DNA from: Sphingomonas glaciei
GTDB taxonomy: Bacteria > Pseudomonadota > Alphaproteobacteria > Sphingomonadales > Sphingomonadaceae
Direction: 5' to 3'
Length of the DNA: 64,000 bases
Assembly (NCBI RefSeq): GCF_023380025.1
Contig: NZ_CP097253.1
Location: forward strand, 186,001 to 250,000
Every line of letters starts with the position of its first letter. Position 1 is the stretch's first letter. This document shows positions 1 to 10,498 of the stretch, in pieces. A model generated the notes under the pieces. The model saw only the letters and a list, made by a program, of their open reading frames with translations. It was not told the origin of the DNA and made no database searches. The position numbers and the translations under genes were made by a program.

Positions 1-1005
1 TTCCGCGTCGATGTCGCGAGCGGGCGGGTCACCCGCCTGACCGCCGACGGCAATGCCGGCAATGTCCAGGCGCTGCCGAACGGCGGGGTGCTCTACACCT
101 CCAACAGCATCCAGGCCCCCGACGACCTCTACCTCCTCCGCGGCCGCGCCAAGCCGGTTCAGCTGACAGCCGTCAACAAGACGCTGCTGGCTGAACTCGA
201 CCCGGTCACCGTGGATCGCTTCAGCTTCGCCGGTGCGAATGGCGACAAGGTGTGGGGGATCAAGGTCAAGCCGGTGGTCAACCACCCGCTGCCGGTCGCC
301 TTCGTCGTCCATGGCGGACCGCAGGGCAGTTTCGGCAACGGCTGGTCCTACCGCTGGAACCCGCGGGTTATGGCCTCGATGGGGATGGGCGTGGTCAGCG
401 TCGATTTTCACGGGTCCACCGGTTACGGCCAGGCCTTCACCGACAGCATCCAGAACGACTGGGGCGGAAAGCCGCTGCAGGACCTCCAGCTCGGCCTCGC
501 TTACGCCACGGCGCAGGACAAGCAGCTTCAGGCCGACAACGCCTGCGCGCTCGGCGCCAGCTATGGCGGCTACATGATGAACTGGATCGCCGGCCAGTGG
601 CCCGACCGGTTCAAGTGCCTGGTCCAGCATGACGGCGTGTTCGACGCCCGCGCCATGGCCTACGAGACCGAGGAGCTATGGTTCGACGAGTGGGAACATG
701 GCGGCAAGACCTATTACGAGGATCCCGCCGCGTTCGAGCGCTGGAACCCGGTCAACCACGTCGCCAAGTGGAAGACCCCGATGCTCGTGATCACCGGCGA
801 GAAGGATTACCGCATTCCCTACACCCAGGGGATCGCCTCCTTCACCGCCCTCCAGCGCCGCAACATCCCGTCCAAGCTGGTCGTCTTCCCCGACGAGAAC
901 CACTGGGTGCTGAAGCCGCAGAATTCGATCCAATGGTATCGCGAGGTCCAGCGCTGGATGAAGCAGTGGACTGGCGGTCAGCCGACGATGGGCACCGCCA
1001 ACTGA
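1..1005 (+). CDS. S9-family serine peptidase (prolyl oligopeptidase type), C-terminal part
   Basis: The reading frame is open from base 1, so only the C-terminal ~334 residues are in the window. This is the alpha/beta-hydrolase catalytic domain of acylaminoacyl-peptidase/dipeptidyl-peptidase-like S9 enzymes, which cleave short peptides. Visible landmarks are the oxyanion-region HGGPQG, the nucleophile elbow GASYGGYM (Ser near nt 559), the acid in TGEKDYRIP and the catalytic His in DENHWV. The preceding residues look like the end of the beta-propeller domain. A signal peptide cannot be judged because the start is missing. It ends 46 bp before valS. Confidence 0.9.
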   Translation, partial: FRVDVASGRVTRLTADGNAGNVQALPNGGVLYTSNSIQAPDDLYLLRGRAKPVQLTAVNKTLLAELDPVTVDRFSFAGANGDKVWGIKVKPVVNHPLPVAFVVHGGPQGSFGNGWSYRWNPRVMASMGMGVVSVDFHGSTGYGQAFTDSIQNDWGGKPLQDLQLGLAYATAQDKQLQADNACALGASYGGYMMNWIAGQWPDRFKCLVQHDGVFDARAMAYETEELWFDEWEHGGKTYYEDPAAFERWNPVNHVAKWKTPMLVITGEKDYRIPYTQGIASFTALQRRNIPSKLVVFPDENHWVLKPQNSIQWYREVQRWMKQWTGGQPTMGTAN

Positions 1006-1020
1006 GCCACACAGTTGTTT

Positions 1021-1046
1021 CGGCGGTTGGCTCTCGCTAACCGCCG
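1021..1046 (+). terminator. Hairpin between peptidase and valS
   Basis: A perfect 8-bp stem (CGGCGGTT / AACCGCCG, 10-nt loop) fills the short gap and ends 5 nt before the valS ATG. There is no T-run, so it could be a weak terminator or a structure affecting valS translation. Confidence 0.35.
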
Positions 1047-1051
1047 CAACC

Positions 1052-3682
1052 ATGAGCGACCTTCCCAAGACCTTCGAACCCGGCCCGATCGAAACCCGCT
1101 GGTACGGGCATTGGGAGGAGAGCGGCGCCTTCCGCCCGGCGCGCCCCGACGCCGAGCCGTTCACCATCGTCATGCCGCCGCCCAACGTCACGGGCAGCCT
1201 CCACATCGGCCACGCGCTCGACAACACGCTGCAGGACATCCTCGTCCGCCGCGCCCGGATGCAGGGCAAGGATGCGCTCTGGGTCGTGGGCACCGACCAT
1301 GCCGGAATCGCCACCCAGATGGTGGTCGAGCGGCAGCTCAACGCGCAGCAGCAGAAGCGCACCGACTTCACTCGCGATCAGTTCGTCGACAAGGTGTGGG
1401 AGTGGAAACACGAAAGCGGCGGCCAGATCACCCGTCAGCTCCGCCGCCTCGGCGCCTCCTGCGACTGGAGCAATGAGCGCTTCACCATGGACGAGGGCTT
1501 CTCCAAGGCCGTCCTCCACACCTTCGTCGAGCTTCACAAGCGCGGCCGCATCTACCGCGATAAGCGCCTGGTGAACTGGGATCCCAAGTTCCAGACCGCC
1601 ATTTCCGACCTCGAGGTCGAGACCCGCGACCAGGCCGGCAAGTTCTGGACCCTGCGCTATCCGCTATCCGATGGCAGCGGCCATATCGAGGTCGCCACCA
1701 CCCGGCCCGAGACGATGCTCGCCGACATGGCGGTGGCGGTGCACCCGACCGACGAGCGCTACACCGGGCTGGTGGGCAAGCAGATCAAGCTGCCGATCAC
1801 CGGCCGCCTGATCCCGATCGTCACCGACGAGCATGCCGATCCCGAACTAGGGAGCGGCGCGGTCAAGATCACGCCGGGCCACGATTTCAACGACTTCGAG
1901 GTCGGCAAGCGCGCCGGTTTCAAGGCCGGCGACATGCTCAACATGCTCAATGCCGCGGCCAATATCTGCCAGACCGCCGACGGCCTGGTCCCAGCCGAGC
2001 TGCTCGGCATGGAGCGCTTCGAGGCCCGCAAGCGCGTCGTCGAACTGCTCGACGCCGCCGGCGCGCTGGTCAAGATCGAGGACCGCACCATCGCGACGCC
2101 GCTCGGCGACCGCTCGGGCGTGGTGATCGAGCCATGGCTGACCGACCAATGGTATGTCGACGTGAAGCCGCTCGCCGAACGCGTGGTCGAGGCCACCAAG
2201 TCCGGCGCGATCAAGGTCGTCCCCGACACCTGGTCCAAGACCTGGTTTAACTGGCTCGAAGGCATCCAGCCCTGGTGCGTCTCGCGCCAATTGTGGTGGG
2301 GCCACCGCATCCCGGCGTGGTACGATGCCGACGGCAACGCCTTTGTCGCGCTGAGCGCCGAGGAAGCGCATGCCCAGGCTGGCGACAATCGCGTGCTGAC
2401 GCAGGACGAGGACGTCCTCGACACCTGGTTCAGCTCAGCGCTGTGGCCCTTCGCGACGCTCGGCTGGCCCGAGCAGACCGAGGATCTTGCCCGACACTAT
2501 CCTAACTCGGTCCTCATCTCCGGCTTCGACATCCTGTTCTTCTGGGATGCGCGGATGGCGATGCAGGGGCTGGAATTCATGGACGAGGTGCCGTGGCGCA
2601 CGCTCTATCTCCACGGCCTGGTCCGCGATGCGCAGGGTCAGAAGATGAGCAAGTCCAAGGGCAACACCGTCGACCCGCTCGGGCTCATCGACAAATACGG
2701 TGCCGACGCGCTGCGCTTCACCATGGCGGCAATGGAAAGCCAGGGTCGCGACATCAAGCTCGATGAGAAACGCGTCGAGGGCTATCGCAACTTCGCGACC
2801 AAGCTGTGGAACGCCGCCCGCTTCCTGCAGATGAACAGGGTCGGCCCCTCGGCCTCGATCGCCGCGCCGCAAGCGAGCAAGCCGGTCAACCGCTGGATCA
2901 TCGGCGAAGTGGTGGAGACGCTCGCCCGCCTCAACGCCGCCTTCGACGACCTGCGTTTCGACGGCATGGCCGACGCCATCTACCACTTCACCTGGGGCAC
3001 CTTCTGCGACTGGTATGTCGAGCTGGTGAAGGGCGGCTTCGACGAGGAAACCCGTGCCGTCGCGGGCTGGGCGTTTGACCAAATCCTGGTCATGCTCCAC
3101 CCGTTCATGCCCTTCGTCACCGAAGAACTTTGGCACGGCATGGGCGAGCGTCCCTACGACCTGATCCTTGCGAGGTGGCCGGAGCCCGAAGCGGGCAGTG
3201 ACGCGGAGGCCAAGTCCAAGGTCGAGGCCATCATCGGCTTCGTCGAGGGCGTCCGCACCCTGCGCTCCGAACTCAACGTGCCCTGGACCGCGACCCTCGT
3301 TCCGCATGTGTTGGCAGGTGAGGGGGCCGGCGCCATGCTCGCCCTGATCGAGCAGGAAGGCGCGACACTGACCCGCATGGGCAAGGTCGGAGCCCCGGTC
3401 GCGGCCGACGCGCCGTCCGCCGGCTCGGCACAGATCGTGGTCGGCGGCGCGACTGTCGCCTTCCCGCTTGGCGATGCGATCGATCTAGACGCCGAGCGCG
3501 CCCGCCTCGCCAAGGCCGCTGAAGCCGCGGAAAAGGACCGTGACAGCCTCGGCGCGCGGCTGTCCAATCCGGCCTTCGCCGAGCGGGCCAAGCCAGAAGC
3601 GGTTGCCAAGGCCCGCGCCGATCACGAAGCTCGCAGCGCCGAAGCCGACCGCCTCCGCGCCGCGCTGGCGCGTCTGGGCTAA
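1052..3682 (+). CDS. valS: Valyl-tRNA synthetase
   Basis: Class I aminoacyl-tRNA synthetase that charges tRNA-Val in the cytoplasm. 876 residues, normal for a bacterial ValRS. The HIGH signature is at residues 51-54 within [16 protein letters not shown], and KMSKS is at 531-535. The CP1 editing domain lies between them ([17 protein letters not shown], about residues 210-230). The anticodon-binding domain follows, and the C-terminal ~65 residues form the charged coiled coil typical of ValRS. The ATG has no strong Shine-Dalgarno and sits just behind a hairpin. A tRNA-Val gene is at 57140 but is not linked. Confidence 0.98.
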   Translation: MSDLPKTFEPGPIETRWYGHWEESGAFRPARPDAEPFTIVMPPPNVTGSLHIGHALDNTLQDILVRRARMQGKDALWVVGTDHAGIATQMVVERQLNAQQQKRTDFTRDQFVDKVWEWKHESGGQITRQLRRLGASCDWSNERFTMDEGFSKAVLHTFVELHKRGRIYRDKRLVNWDPKFQTAISDLEVETRDQAGKFWTLRYPLSDGSGHIEVATTRPETMLADMAVAVHPTDERYTGLVGKQIKLPITGRLIPIVTDEHADPELGSGAVKITPGHDFNDFEVGKRAGFKAGDMLNMLNAAANICQTADGLVPAELLGMERFEARKRVVELLDAAGALVKIEDRTIATPLGDRSGVVIEPWLTDQWYVDVKPLAERVVEATKSGAIKVVPDTWSKTWFNWLEGIQPWCVSRQLWWGHRIPAWYDADGNAFVALSAEEAHAQAGDNRVLTQDEDVLDTWFSSALWPFATLGWPEQTEDLARHYPNSVLISGFDILFFWDARMAMQGLEFMDEVPWRTLYLHGLVRDAQGQKMSKSKGNTVDPLGLIDKYGADALRFTMAAMESQGRDIKLDEKRVEGYRNFATKLWNAARFLQMNRVGPSASIAAPQASKPVNRWIIGEVVETLARLNAAFDDLRFDGMADAIYHFTWGTFCDWYVELVKGGFDEETRAVAGWAFDQILVMLHPFMPFVTEELWHGMGERPYDLILARWPEPEAGSDAEAKSKVEAIIGFVEGVRTLRSELNVPWTATLVPHVLAGEGAGAMLALIEQEGATLTRMGKVGAPVAADAPSAGSAQIVVGGATVAFPLGDAIDLDAERARLAKAAEAAEKDRDSLGARLSNPAFAERAKPEAVAKARADHEARSAEADRLRAALARLG

Positions 3683-3689
3683 TCGTTCG

Positions 3690-3776
3690 CCTCCGGCCCC
3701 CAAGCCGGGGCCCGGCCGGACCCTGTCAAGCGGGGAACAAAGGCACTGGGCCCCGACTTGCGCCGGGGTAGGAGAG
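3690..3776. repeat. GC-rich REP-like palindromes
   Basis: The 97-bp gap between valS and the MATE gene is made of short inverted repeats, for example CCCCG at 3751-3755 against CGGGG at 3764-3768. The phrases ACTGGGCCCC and GGGGAACAAA recur in the hairpin at 36145-36175, suggesting a dispersed extragenic palindromic element. Confidence 0.4.
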
Positions 3777-3779
3777 TGA

Positions 3780-5216
3780 ATGGCCGATACCGAACCTGCC
3801 CCGCCGCCGTCGCGCCCCGGCCAGCGCGACCTCACCAGCGGGCCGATCGGCATTACGCTCATTTCCTTCGCGCTGCCGACGCTGGGCTCGTCGATCCTCC
3901 AGTCGCTCAACGGGTCGATCAACTCCGCATGGGTCGGCCGCCTGATCGGCGAGGACGCGCTCGCCGCGACCGCCAATTCGAACATGGTGATGTTCCTCGC
4001 CAGCGCCTTCACCTTCGGCTTTTCGATGGCGAGCTCGATCCTGATCGCCCAGGCCTTTGGCCGCCGCGACGTCGATGCTGCCCGGCGTGCGTTCGGCACC
4101 GCGGTCGGCTTCTTCAGCCTGCTCGGGGTCCTCGTCGCGGTCGGCGGCTGGTATTTCAGCCCGGACATCCTCGGCCTGCTCGGCACCCCGCCCGAAGCGG
4201 TGCCGCTGGCCGACGCCTACCTCCGCGTGATCTTCTTTTCGATGCCGCCGGCCATCCTGATGATCATGACCATGATGGCCCTGCGCGGATCGGGCGACAG
4301 CTTGACGCCCCTCTGGTTCATGGGGCTCGCGGTGCTGCTCGATAGCGGGCTCAACCCGTTCTTCATCTCGGGAATCGGCCCGTTTCCCGAAATGGGCATC
4401 GCCGGCTCGGCACTCGCCACCACCGTAGCCAACTGGACCGCGCTGCTCGGCCTGGTCATCTTCATCTACGCGCGCGATCTGCCGCTGCGCCTGCGCGGCA
4501 AGGAATTGACCTATCTCAAGCCGGCCGGCGACCGCTTGCAGACGATCGTCCTCAAGGGCTTCCCGATGGGCCTGCAGATGATCGTCATCTCGCTTTCCAG
4601 CTTGCTGCTGATCGGCTTGGTCAATGCCGAGGGCGTGCACACCGCGGCGGCCTATGGCGTTACCATGCAGCTGTGGACCTACGTCCAGATGCCCGCGATG
4701 GCGTTCGGCGCGGCGGTCAGCGCGATGACCGCTCAGAACATCGGTGCGCAAAAATGGGACCGGGTCGGCCGCATCACCGGCATCGCCATCGTCCAGGTGC
4801 TGGCGATCACCGGCGCGATGATCGCCCTGTTCCTCCTCTTCGAACGCCCTGCGCTCGGCCTGTTCCTGGGCATGGACAGCCCAGCTTTGCCGATCGCCGT
4901 CCACATCCAGTGGATCGCGACCTGGAGCTTCCTGCTGTTCGGCATCACCCTGGTCATCTTCGGCACCGTCCGCGCCAATGGCGCAGTGTTCGTGCCGCTG
5001 CTCATCCTCGCGATCGGCCTGTTGCCGGTGCGGATCGGCTTCGCCTGGCTCGGGCGCGAGTGGCTCGGCGCCGACGCGCTATGGTGGAGCTTCCCGGTCA
5101 GCACCTTGGTGAACCTTACGCTGGCAGTTGCCTACTTCCGCTCGGGCCGTTGGAAGCAGGCGCGGATGATTGTCAGCGAGGCGCCGCGACCCACACCGCA
5201 GCCCGCGCCACTGTAA
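3780..5216 (+). CDS. MATE family efflux transporter
   Basis: 478-residue integral membrane protein with about twelve hydrophobic segments arranged as two similar halves. It belongs to the multidrug and toxic compound extrusion family, cation-coupled exporters of the inner membrane (NorM/DinF type). Family-like features include the early segment after GPIGITLISFALPTLGSS and the ALRGSGDS region. The ATG follows AGGAGAG. Its last 44 bp overlap the 3' end of the convergent lipid-kinase gene. The substrate cannot be predicted. Confidence 0.93.
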   Translation: MADTEPAPPPSRPGQRDLTSGPIGITLISFALPTLGSSILQSLNGSINSAWVGRLIGEDALAATANSNMVMFLASAFTFGFSMASSILIAQAFGRRDVDAARRAFGTAVGFFSLLGVLVAVGGWYFSPDILGLLGTPPEAVPLADAYLRVIFFSMPPAILMIMTMMALRGSGDSLTPLWFMGLAVLLDSGLNPFFISGIGPFPEMGIAGSALATTVANWTALLGLVIFIYARDLPLRLRGKELTYLKPAGDRLQTIVLKGFPMGLQMIVISLSSLLLIGLVNAEGVHTAAAYGVTMQLWTYVQMPAMAFGAAVSAMTAQNIGAQKWDRVGRITGIAIVQVLAITGAMIALFLLFERPALGLFLGMDSPALPIAVHIQWIATWSFLLFGITLVIFGTVRANGAVFVPLLILAIGLLPVRIGFAWLGREWLGADALWWSFPVSTLVNLTLAVAYFRSGRWKQARMIVSEAPRPTPQPAPL

Positions 5217-6063
5217 CCGTCACCGGCGTGCGGGCGCTGAGCTCGCCGTCGATCGAGATCTTCTGACGCGGGCGCGCCTCGATCCGCAGCTCCTTGCCGC
5301 GGAATTCGGTCACGTTCTGGTCGCGCGACTTGAGCTTGAACAGGGTCGCAAGCCAGCTCCAGCCTAGGTGCACCAGGCTCTTGCCGGTCACCGCCTGCAC
5401 CACGATCTCGCCCGATTGCAGGTCGGCGCTCTCGACCAACTCGATCCCGCCATGGTGGGTCCCGTTGGCGATCCGCGCCTCGGTCGCCCACACCTTGTGC
5501 ACGCGCCCGCCCACGGTGATGCGGAGCCGGAACGGGCGGAACTTGAAGGCCACCCGCACCGCCCAGATTATGTAGCCGAGCATCCCCAGCGCCTTCTTGA
5601 GATTGTGCGGCACCGTCTCCGCGATCAGCGGCGACAGCCCCATCGCCGCAGCATTGGCGAAATAGTCACCGTCGATCGCGCCGAGGTCGATCCGCATCTT
5701 GCGGCCGGTGGCGATGGTCTCGACCGCATCGGCTAGCTCGGTCCCGATCCCCAGTGTCTTGGCGAAGCTGTTGGCGGTGCCCAGCGGAAGCAGCGCGAAC
5801 ACCGTCTCGGTGCCCAGGAAATCGTCGACCGCCTTGGACAGCGACCCGTCGCCGCCCCCGACGATGATCATCGGCGCCTTCTCGTCCAGCGCCTTGCATA
5901 CGGTCGGGCGCATCCGCTCGGGATCGGTGATGGCATGGGCGGACAGCAGCTCGACGCCGCGTTCCTCCAGCATGCGTTTCGCATCCTCGAAGGCAGCGCC
6001 GCCGGTCCGGCTCATGGCGTTGACGATAAGGACGGCCTGTTTCGGTAGCGTATCGTCAGCCAT
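5173..6063 (-). CDS. Diacylglycerol kinase-family lipid kinase
   Basis: 296 residues matching the DAGK-catalytic/YegS-BmrU family, which phosphorylates lipid alcohols at the inner face of the membrane. The nucleotide-binding loop GGGDGS is at residues 69-74, followed by LPLGTANSFAKTL (about 92-104), the two hallmark motifs. The C-terminal beta domain contains SIDGEL. The ORF ends tail-to-tail with the MATE gene (44-bp overlap). hemB starts divergently about 30-50 bp upstream, so the two share a very short promoter region. The lipid substrate is not known. Confidence 0.9.
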   Translation of the reverse strand: MADDTLPKQAVLIVNAMSRTGGAAFEDAKRMLEERGVELLSAHAITDPERMRPTVCKALDEKAPMIIVGGGDGSLSKAVDDFLGTETVFALLPLGTANSFAKTLGIGTELADAVETIATGRKMRIDLGAIDGDYFANAAAMGLSPLIAETVPHNLKKALGMLGYIIWAVRVAFKFRPFRLRITVGGRVHKVWATEARIANGTHHGGIELVESADLQSGEIVVQAVTGKSLVHLGWSWLATLFKLKSRDQNVTEFRGKELRIEARPRQKISIDGELSARTPVTVTVARAAVWVAAPR

Positions 6064-6110
6064 GGTCCCCCAATGCTTGGAACGAGCAAGAGGTGCCGTA
6101 TAGAGTGGTT

Positions 6111-7103
6111 ATGACTGCTGCTTTTCCCGCGCTTCGTCTCCGCCGAGGCCGCTCCGCGCCATGGATCCGGTCCATGCTGGCCGAGCATCGCCTCCATCCC
6201 AGCGACTTCATCCTGCCACTGTTCATTTGCGACGGCGATCGCTGCGAGGAGCCGATCGCCGCGCTTCCGGGCGTAAGCCGCTGGACCGTGGACCGCATCG
6301 GCGCTCAGGCCAGGCAAGCATGGCAGGCCGGTATCCCCTGCGTTGCGCTGTTCCCCAACACCCCCGCGTATCTGCGTTCCGAACGGGCCGAGGAAGCGCT
6401 CAATCCCGACAATCTCATCTGCCGCGCGGTCAAGGCGGTGAAGGACGCCTGTCCCGACATCGGCGTGCTGACCGACGTCGCGCTCGACCCCTACACCGCG
6501 CACGGCCACGACGGCCTGATCGACGAGCGCGGATGTGTCCTCAACGACGACACCACCGCCATCCTCGTTCAGCAGGCGCTGGTCCAGGCGCAGGCTGGCG
6601 CTGACATCGTCGCCCCGTCGGACATGATGGACGGCCGGGTCGGGGCGATCCGCGCCGGGCTCGAAGCCGCCGGCCAGTGCGACACCGCGATCATGGCCTA
6701 TGCCGCCAAATATGCTTCGGCTTTCTACGGGCCCTTCCGCGACGCTGTCGGTTCGGGCGGCCGGCTGAAAGGCGACAAGCGCGGCTACCAGATGGATCCG
6801 GCCAACGCCGCCGAGGCGATGCGCGAAGTGGCGATGGATATCGCCGAGGGTGCGGACATGGTGATGGTGAAGCCGGGCATGCCCTACCTCGACGTCTTGG
6901 CGGCGGTCCGCAAGCGGTTCGAAGTCCCGACCTTCGCTTACCAGGTGAGCGGCGAATATGCGATGATCGAGCATGCCGCGGCGGCCGGGGCAGGGGACCG
7001 CGACGCGCTGATCCTGGAAACCCTGCTCGCCTTCAAGCGCGCGGGGGCGACCGGGATCCTCACTTACCACGCCCTCGATGCTGCCCGGCTGATCGCTGGC
7101 TGA
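6111..7103 (+). CDS. hemB: Delta-aminolevulinic acid dehydratase (porphobilinogen synthase)
   Basis: Condenses two 5-aminolevulinate molecules to porphobilinogen in heme biosynthesis. The Schiff-base lysines lie in AAKYASAFYGPF and MVKPGMPYLD. The metal-site segment reads DVALDPYTAHGHDG, with Asp/Ala in place of the zinc-binding cysteines, which marks the Mg-dependent type common in alphaproteobacteria. I prefer ATG 6111 (330 residues). An in-frame GTG at 6093 would add six residues, and neither start has a clear Shine-Dalgarno. The next gene follows by about 50 bp on the same strand. Confidence 0.96.
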   Translation: MTAAFPALRLRRGRSAPWIRSMLAEHRLHPSDFILPLFICDGDRCEEPIAALPGVSRWTVDRIGAQARQAWQAGIPCVALFPNTPAYLRSERAEEALNPDNLICRAVKAVKDACPDIGVLTDVALDPYTAHGHDGLIDERGCVLNDDTTAILVQQALVQAQAGADIVAPSDMMDGRVGAIRAGLEAAGQCDTAIMAYAAKYASAFYGPFRDAVGSGGRLKGDKRGYQMDPANAAEAMREVAMDIAEGADMVMVKPGMPYLDVLAAVRKRFEVPTFAYQVSGEYAMIEHAAAAGAGDRDALILETLLAFKRAGATGILTYHALDAARLIAG

Positions 7104-7156
7104 GCGGCGAGTGACCCCACGCGACAGTTTCCGGCCCGGGTGACGGTGGAGAGGTG

Positions 7157-9343
7157 ATGGCCAGTCTCGCCCCACCCGCGCCGCAGGCGGCCCTCGCGCC
7201 GCGCTGGCTGTTCACCCTCGCCGTCTTCACCGGCTCGTTCCTGCTGTTCCTCGTCCAGCCGATGCTGGCGCGGATGGCCCTGCCGCGGCTGGGCGGGGCA
7301 CCGGCGGTGTGGAACTCGGCGATGCTGGTCTACCAGGGGCTGCTGCTAGGTGGCTATGCCTATGCCCATTTGCTCAGCCGGTTCGGTTCGCGGGCCCAGG
7401 TCGGCATCCACCTCGCCGTGCTGTTTGCTGCAGGCCTTACCTTGCCCCTGTCGCTCGCGGCGGGAAGCCCGCCCGCCACGGCCGAGCCGTTCCTGTGGGT
7501 GCCATGGCTGCTGCTGATCTCGGTCGGCCCCCTGTTCTTCGCCATCTCGGCCCAGGCCCCGCTCCTCCAGCGCTGGCTGGCGATCGGGGGCGCAGACCCC
7601 TATCCGCTGTACGTCGCCTCCAACCTCGGCAGTTTCTGCGGCCTGATCGCCTATCCGCTGCTGCTCGAGCCCTTAGTCGGGGTCGCCGAGAACAGCCTGT
7701 GGTGGTCGTGGGGCTATGGCGCGATGATGGTGCTGGTTGCGGCCTGCGGCCTGCCTTTGCTGCGCCAGGACCAGGCTCCGACGCCGCGCGAGGCCGCGCC
7801 GACGATCCCGCTTCGCACCTTTGCCCGCTGGGCCCTGATCGCCGCCGTGCCGTCGGGCCTGATGCTGTCGACGACGCTTCACCTCACTACCGATGTCGCC
7901 CCCATGCCGCTGCTCTGGGTGGTGCCGCTCGGCCTCTACCTCCTCAGCTTCAGCATCGCCTTCGCCGAGCGGCGCGGGGTCGCCAACTTCTGCACCGCCG
8001 CCGCGCCGTTCGCGCTGATGCTCGCCGCCAGCCTGCTGTTCGTGCTGGAGGGCGACCTGCTCCCGCTGGTGGTCCTGTTTGCTATCCTCGCGATGTTCCT
8101 CGCGGCCTGCGCGCTCCACGCTCAGCTCTACGATCAACGGCCCGAACCTGCCGGGCTGACACTTTTCTATCTCGCTCTGTCGGTCGGCGGGGTGCTGGGC
8201 GGACTGTTCTGCGCCCTGATCGCGCCACTGATTTTCGACTGGACCTACGAGCACCCGCTGCTGATGGTCGCCGCAGCCTATCTTCTCGGCGGTCGCCAAC
8301 CCGTGCCCGCCCTTGCCGATGTCACCTCCGGCAAGATGGCAGGCCGCGTGCTGCTGCTGCTGATCCTTGTGCTGCTCGTATCGTCCTTCATCGCGGCAAG
8401 TGTCGACAATCGCACCGCGGTGGCGCTGCTCGCTTCGGTCGGTGCGGGACTGGCGACCTTTGCGCTCGGCCGTCGCCGCCTGTTCGCCCTGGCGATTGCA
8501 GCGGTGATCCTGGCGGGCGGGGGCTTCAGGCAGATCGAGGACAGCCTGAACGGCCAGATGACCCGAAGCTATTTCGGCGTGTACCGGATCAGCGAGGAAT
8601 TCGGCCAGCGCGTGCTGATCCACGGCACCACCACTCACGGCGTGCAATTGCTCGGGCCACCCGAGCGGCGCCGGACGCCGACCAGCTATTACTGGACCGG
8701 GTCGGGGGTAGGGCGGGTGATGTCAAATCTCCCGGCCCTGATGGGGCCCTCGGCCCGCGTCGGCGTAGTCGGCGTCGGCCTCGGTACGCTTGGCTGCTAC
8801 GCGCGCCCGGGGCAGGTCTGGACCCTGTTTGAGATCGATCCCGCCGTCGTCGCGCTCGCCCGCGGGCCGCGCTTTCACTTCTTGCGCGAATGCGTGCCCA
8901 CCGCGCAGGTGGTGATCGGGGACGCCAGGCTGAAGCTGGCCGAAGCCGCGCCCGCCAGCTTCGACATCCTCGTCATCGACGCCTTTTCGTCCGACGCCAT
9001 CCCGATGCACCTGCTGACCAAGGAAGCCTTCGCCATCTACCGGCGGGCGCTGCGCCCAGGCGGGCTGCTGATGATCCACATCTCCAACCGCCATCTCGAA
9101 CTTCGCCCGGTGGTGCGGACCGGCGGGGAAAGCGTCGGCATGTCCGGCGTCCTCGCCGCGGCCGCCGGCGATCGCCTCGTCCGCGGGTTCGAGACGACCT
9201 GGACCGCTCTCTCTACCGACCCTGCACTGATCGAGCGGGTCAAGGCGACCGAATCAGACCTGTGGGTAGGCCTTCCGTTCGGCGCACGCGTCCACTGGAC
9301 CGACGACCATGCCTCGATCCTGCCGGTGCTGGAAATGCCGTGA
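7157..9343 (+). CDS. Fused MFS / spermidine synthase-like membrane protein
   Basis: 728 residues in two parts. The N-terminal ~450 residues contain many hydrophobic segments resembling a transporter-like membrane domain. The C-terminal ~230 residues are a class I SAM-dependent fold with GVVGVGLGTLGCYARPG (cofactor loop), FEIDP and the spermidine-synthase-like IDAFSSDAIPMHLLTKEAF. Proteins of this architecture are usually annotated as fused MFS/spermidine synthase, but activity is mostly untested. ATG 7157 has GGAGAGG upstream; a GTG at 7154 is directly adjacent. Its stop overlaps the next start (GTGA). Confidence 0.88.
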   Translation: MASLAPPAPQAALAPRWLFTLAVFTGSFLLFLVQPMLARMALPRLGGAPAVWNSAMLVYQGLLLGGYAYAHLLSRFGSRAQVGIHLAVLFAAGLTLPLSLAAGSPPATAEPFLWVPWLLLISVGPLFFAISAQAPLLQRWLAIGGADPYPLYVASNLGSFCGLIAYPLLLEPLVGVAENSLWWSWGYGAMMVLVAACGLPLLRQDQAPTPREAAPTIPLRTFARWALIAAVPSGLMLSTTLHLTTDVAPMPLLWVVPLGLYLLSFSIAFAERRGVANFCTAAAPFALMLAASLLFVLEGDLLPLVVLFAILAMFLAACALHAQLYDQRPEPAGLTLFYLALSVGGVLGGLFCALIAPLIFDWTYEHPLLMVAAAYLLGGRQPVPALADVTSGKMAGRVLLLLILVLLVSSFIAASVDNRTAVALLASVGAGLATFALGRRRLFALAIAAVILAGGGFRQIEDSLNGQMTRSYFGVYRISEEFGQRVLIHGTTTHGVQLLGPPERRRTPTSYYWTGSGVGRVMSNLPALMGPSARVGVVGVGLGTLGCYARPGQVWTLFEIDPAVVALARGPRFHFLRECVPTAQVVIGDARLKLAEAAPASFDILVIDAFSSDAIPMHLLTKEAFAIYRRALRPGGLLMIHISNRHLELRPVVRTGGESVGMSGVLAAAAGDRLVRGFETTWTALSTDPALIERVKATESDLWVGLPFGARVHWTDDHASILPVLEMP

Positions 9344-9921
9344 CGAGCACCGTCGTCGCCAAGACCGATCGTCTGATCCTCCGCACATGGGACGACGAAC
9401 GCTGGGCCGAATTCGTGCGCTTCACCAATACGCCGGCAGTGATGCGCTGGCTGGGCGGCGTCTTTTCGCCCGCTCAGATGGCCGCTGCCCGGGCGCGGCT
9501 CGATGCCTACCAGGCCGACCATGGCTTCACCTTCTGGGCGGTCGAACGGCGGTCCGACGACGCCCTGCTCGGCTTTTGCGGCCTCAAGCGCGCCAATGCG
9601 CCTGGGGCCGAGCCGCTCCACGGGGAGATGGAGATCGGCTGGCGCCTGCGTGAGGATGCGTGGGGGCAAGGCTATGCCAGGGAGGCCGCGACGGCGTCGC
9701 TCGACCTCGCGTTCGACCGCTTCGATGCACCGCGGGTGATTGCCTTCACCGCGCTCGGCAACCAGCCCAGCCAGGGACTGATGCTGCGGCTCGGCATGCG
9801 GCACCTGCCGGGCCACGATTATGTCGACCGACGCTTTCCGGCCGACGCGCCGCCCAACCCGCAGGTGACGTTCGCAATCGGCCGCGAAGAATGGCTCGCT
9901 CAACCTGTCAGGCGGCGCTGA
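9340..9921 (+). CDS. GNAT family N-acetyltransferase (RimJ/RimL-like)
   Basis: 193 residues from a GTG that overlaps the preceding stop by 4 bp (GTGA), implying translational coupling. It has the acetyltransferase_3 pattern: TDRLILRTWDDERW at the N-terminus, EIGWRLREDAWGQGYA (acetyl-CoA pyrophosphate loop) and ALGNQPSQGLMLRLGM near the C-terminus. The family transfers acetyl groups to protein N-termini or small amines; the substrate here is unknown. Its last 22 bp overlap the convergent lipoprotein gene. Confidence 0.9.
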   Translation: MTSTVVAKTDRLILRTWDDERWAEFVRFTNTPAVMRWLGGVFSPAQMAAARARLDAYQADHGFTFWAVERRSDDALLGFCGLKRANAPGAEPLHGEMEIGWRLREDAWGQGYAREAATASLDLAFDRFDAPRVIAFTALGNQPSQGLMLRLGMRHLPGHDYVDRRFPADAPPNPQVTFAIGREEWLAQPVRRR

Positions 9922-10418
9922 ATCGAGGCGATGGCGGCGCGGTGGCGGCTGTCGACTTGCGCCAGTTCGCCAGCGATTGCCCGCACCGCATCGAGATCGC
10001 GCGGGACCAGTCGTGCGCCGGACGCGATGCGCTCGGCCACCGCGGCGTCGAATGCGCCGATCGCGCGGGTCACCGGCTCCTGCGCGGCGATCGCGGCGGA
10101 AAGCGACTGCTGCGCGCTGATCCAGCTCTCGCTTCCGGAGGGCCCCGCCGCGGCGGCGAGCGTCTCGGCCCTGGCGATCGCGCCGTCCACGGTGCGCGCC
10201 TGGGCAAAGGCGGGAGCGGCGATCCCCCGCAGCGCTGCCGCCAGTGCGGGATCGGCCGGCAGCGCGTCGGAGCGATCGACGATCGGCAGGCGGGGATCGA
10301 TCGCTTCGGCGGGCCGCCGCGCGAGCGACGGTGCGTCTTTCACCGACGCGCAGCCCGCGAGGCCGCTCACGAACAAGGACAGCGCCACGAGGGCAGGGCG
10401 GTGGGGCAAGCGACGCAT
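9900..10418 (-). CDS. Predicted lipoprotein of unknown function
   Basis: 172 residues with a lipoprotein signal peptide: basic start MRRLPHRP, hydrophobic core and lipobox LAGC with the lipidated Cys at residue 23. The mature part is Ala-rich and helical with no recognised domain. It is probably anchored in the inner or outer membrane. It converges on the GNAT gene (22-bp overlap) and starts about 80 bp before the tRNA-Arg gene on the other strand. Confidence 0.75.
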   Translation of the reverse strand: MRRLPHRPALVALSLFVSGLAGCASVKDAPSLARRPAEAIDPRLPIVDRSDALPADPALAAALRGIAAPAFAQARTVDGAIARAETLAAAAGPSGSESWISAQQSLSAAIAAQEPVTRAIGAFDAAVAERIASGARLVPRDLDAVRAIAGELAQVDSRHRAAIASIQRRLTG

Positions 10419-10498
10419 CCTTTCCCTCTAACAGCGACAAGCATCGCAACAAGGGGTTGCGCACTGCGTCACCTGCCTCTAGACGCCGCCCTCGGCAA

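Noticed and set aside
3726..4904. Minus-strand frame opposite the MATE gene
   Set aside because: Charged low-complexity shadow; the opposite frame has clear membrane-protein sequence.
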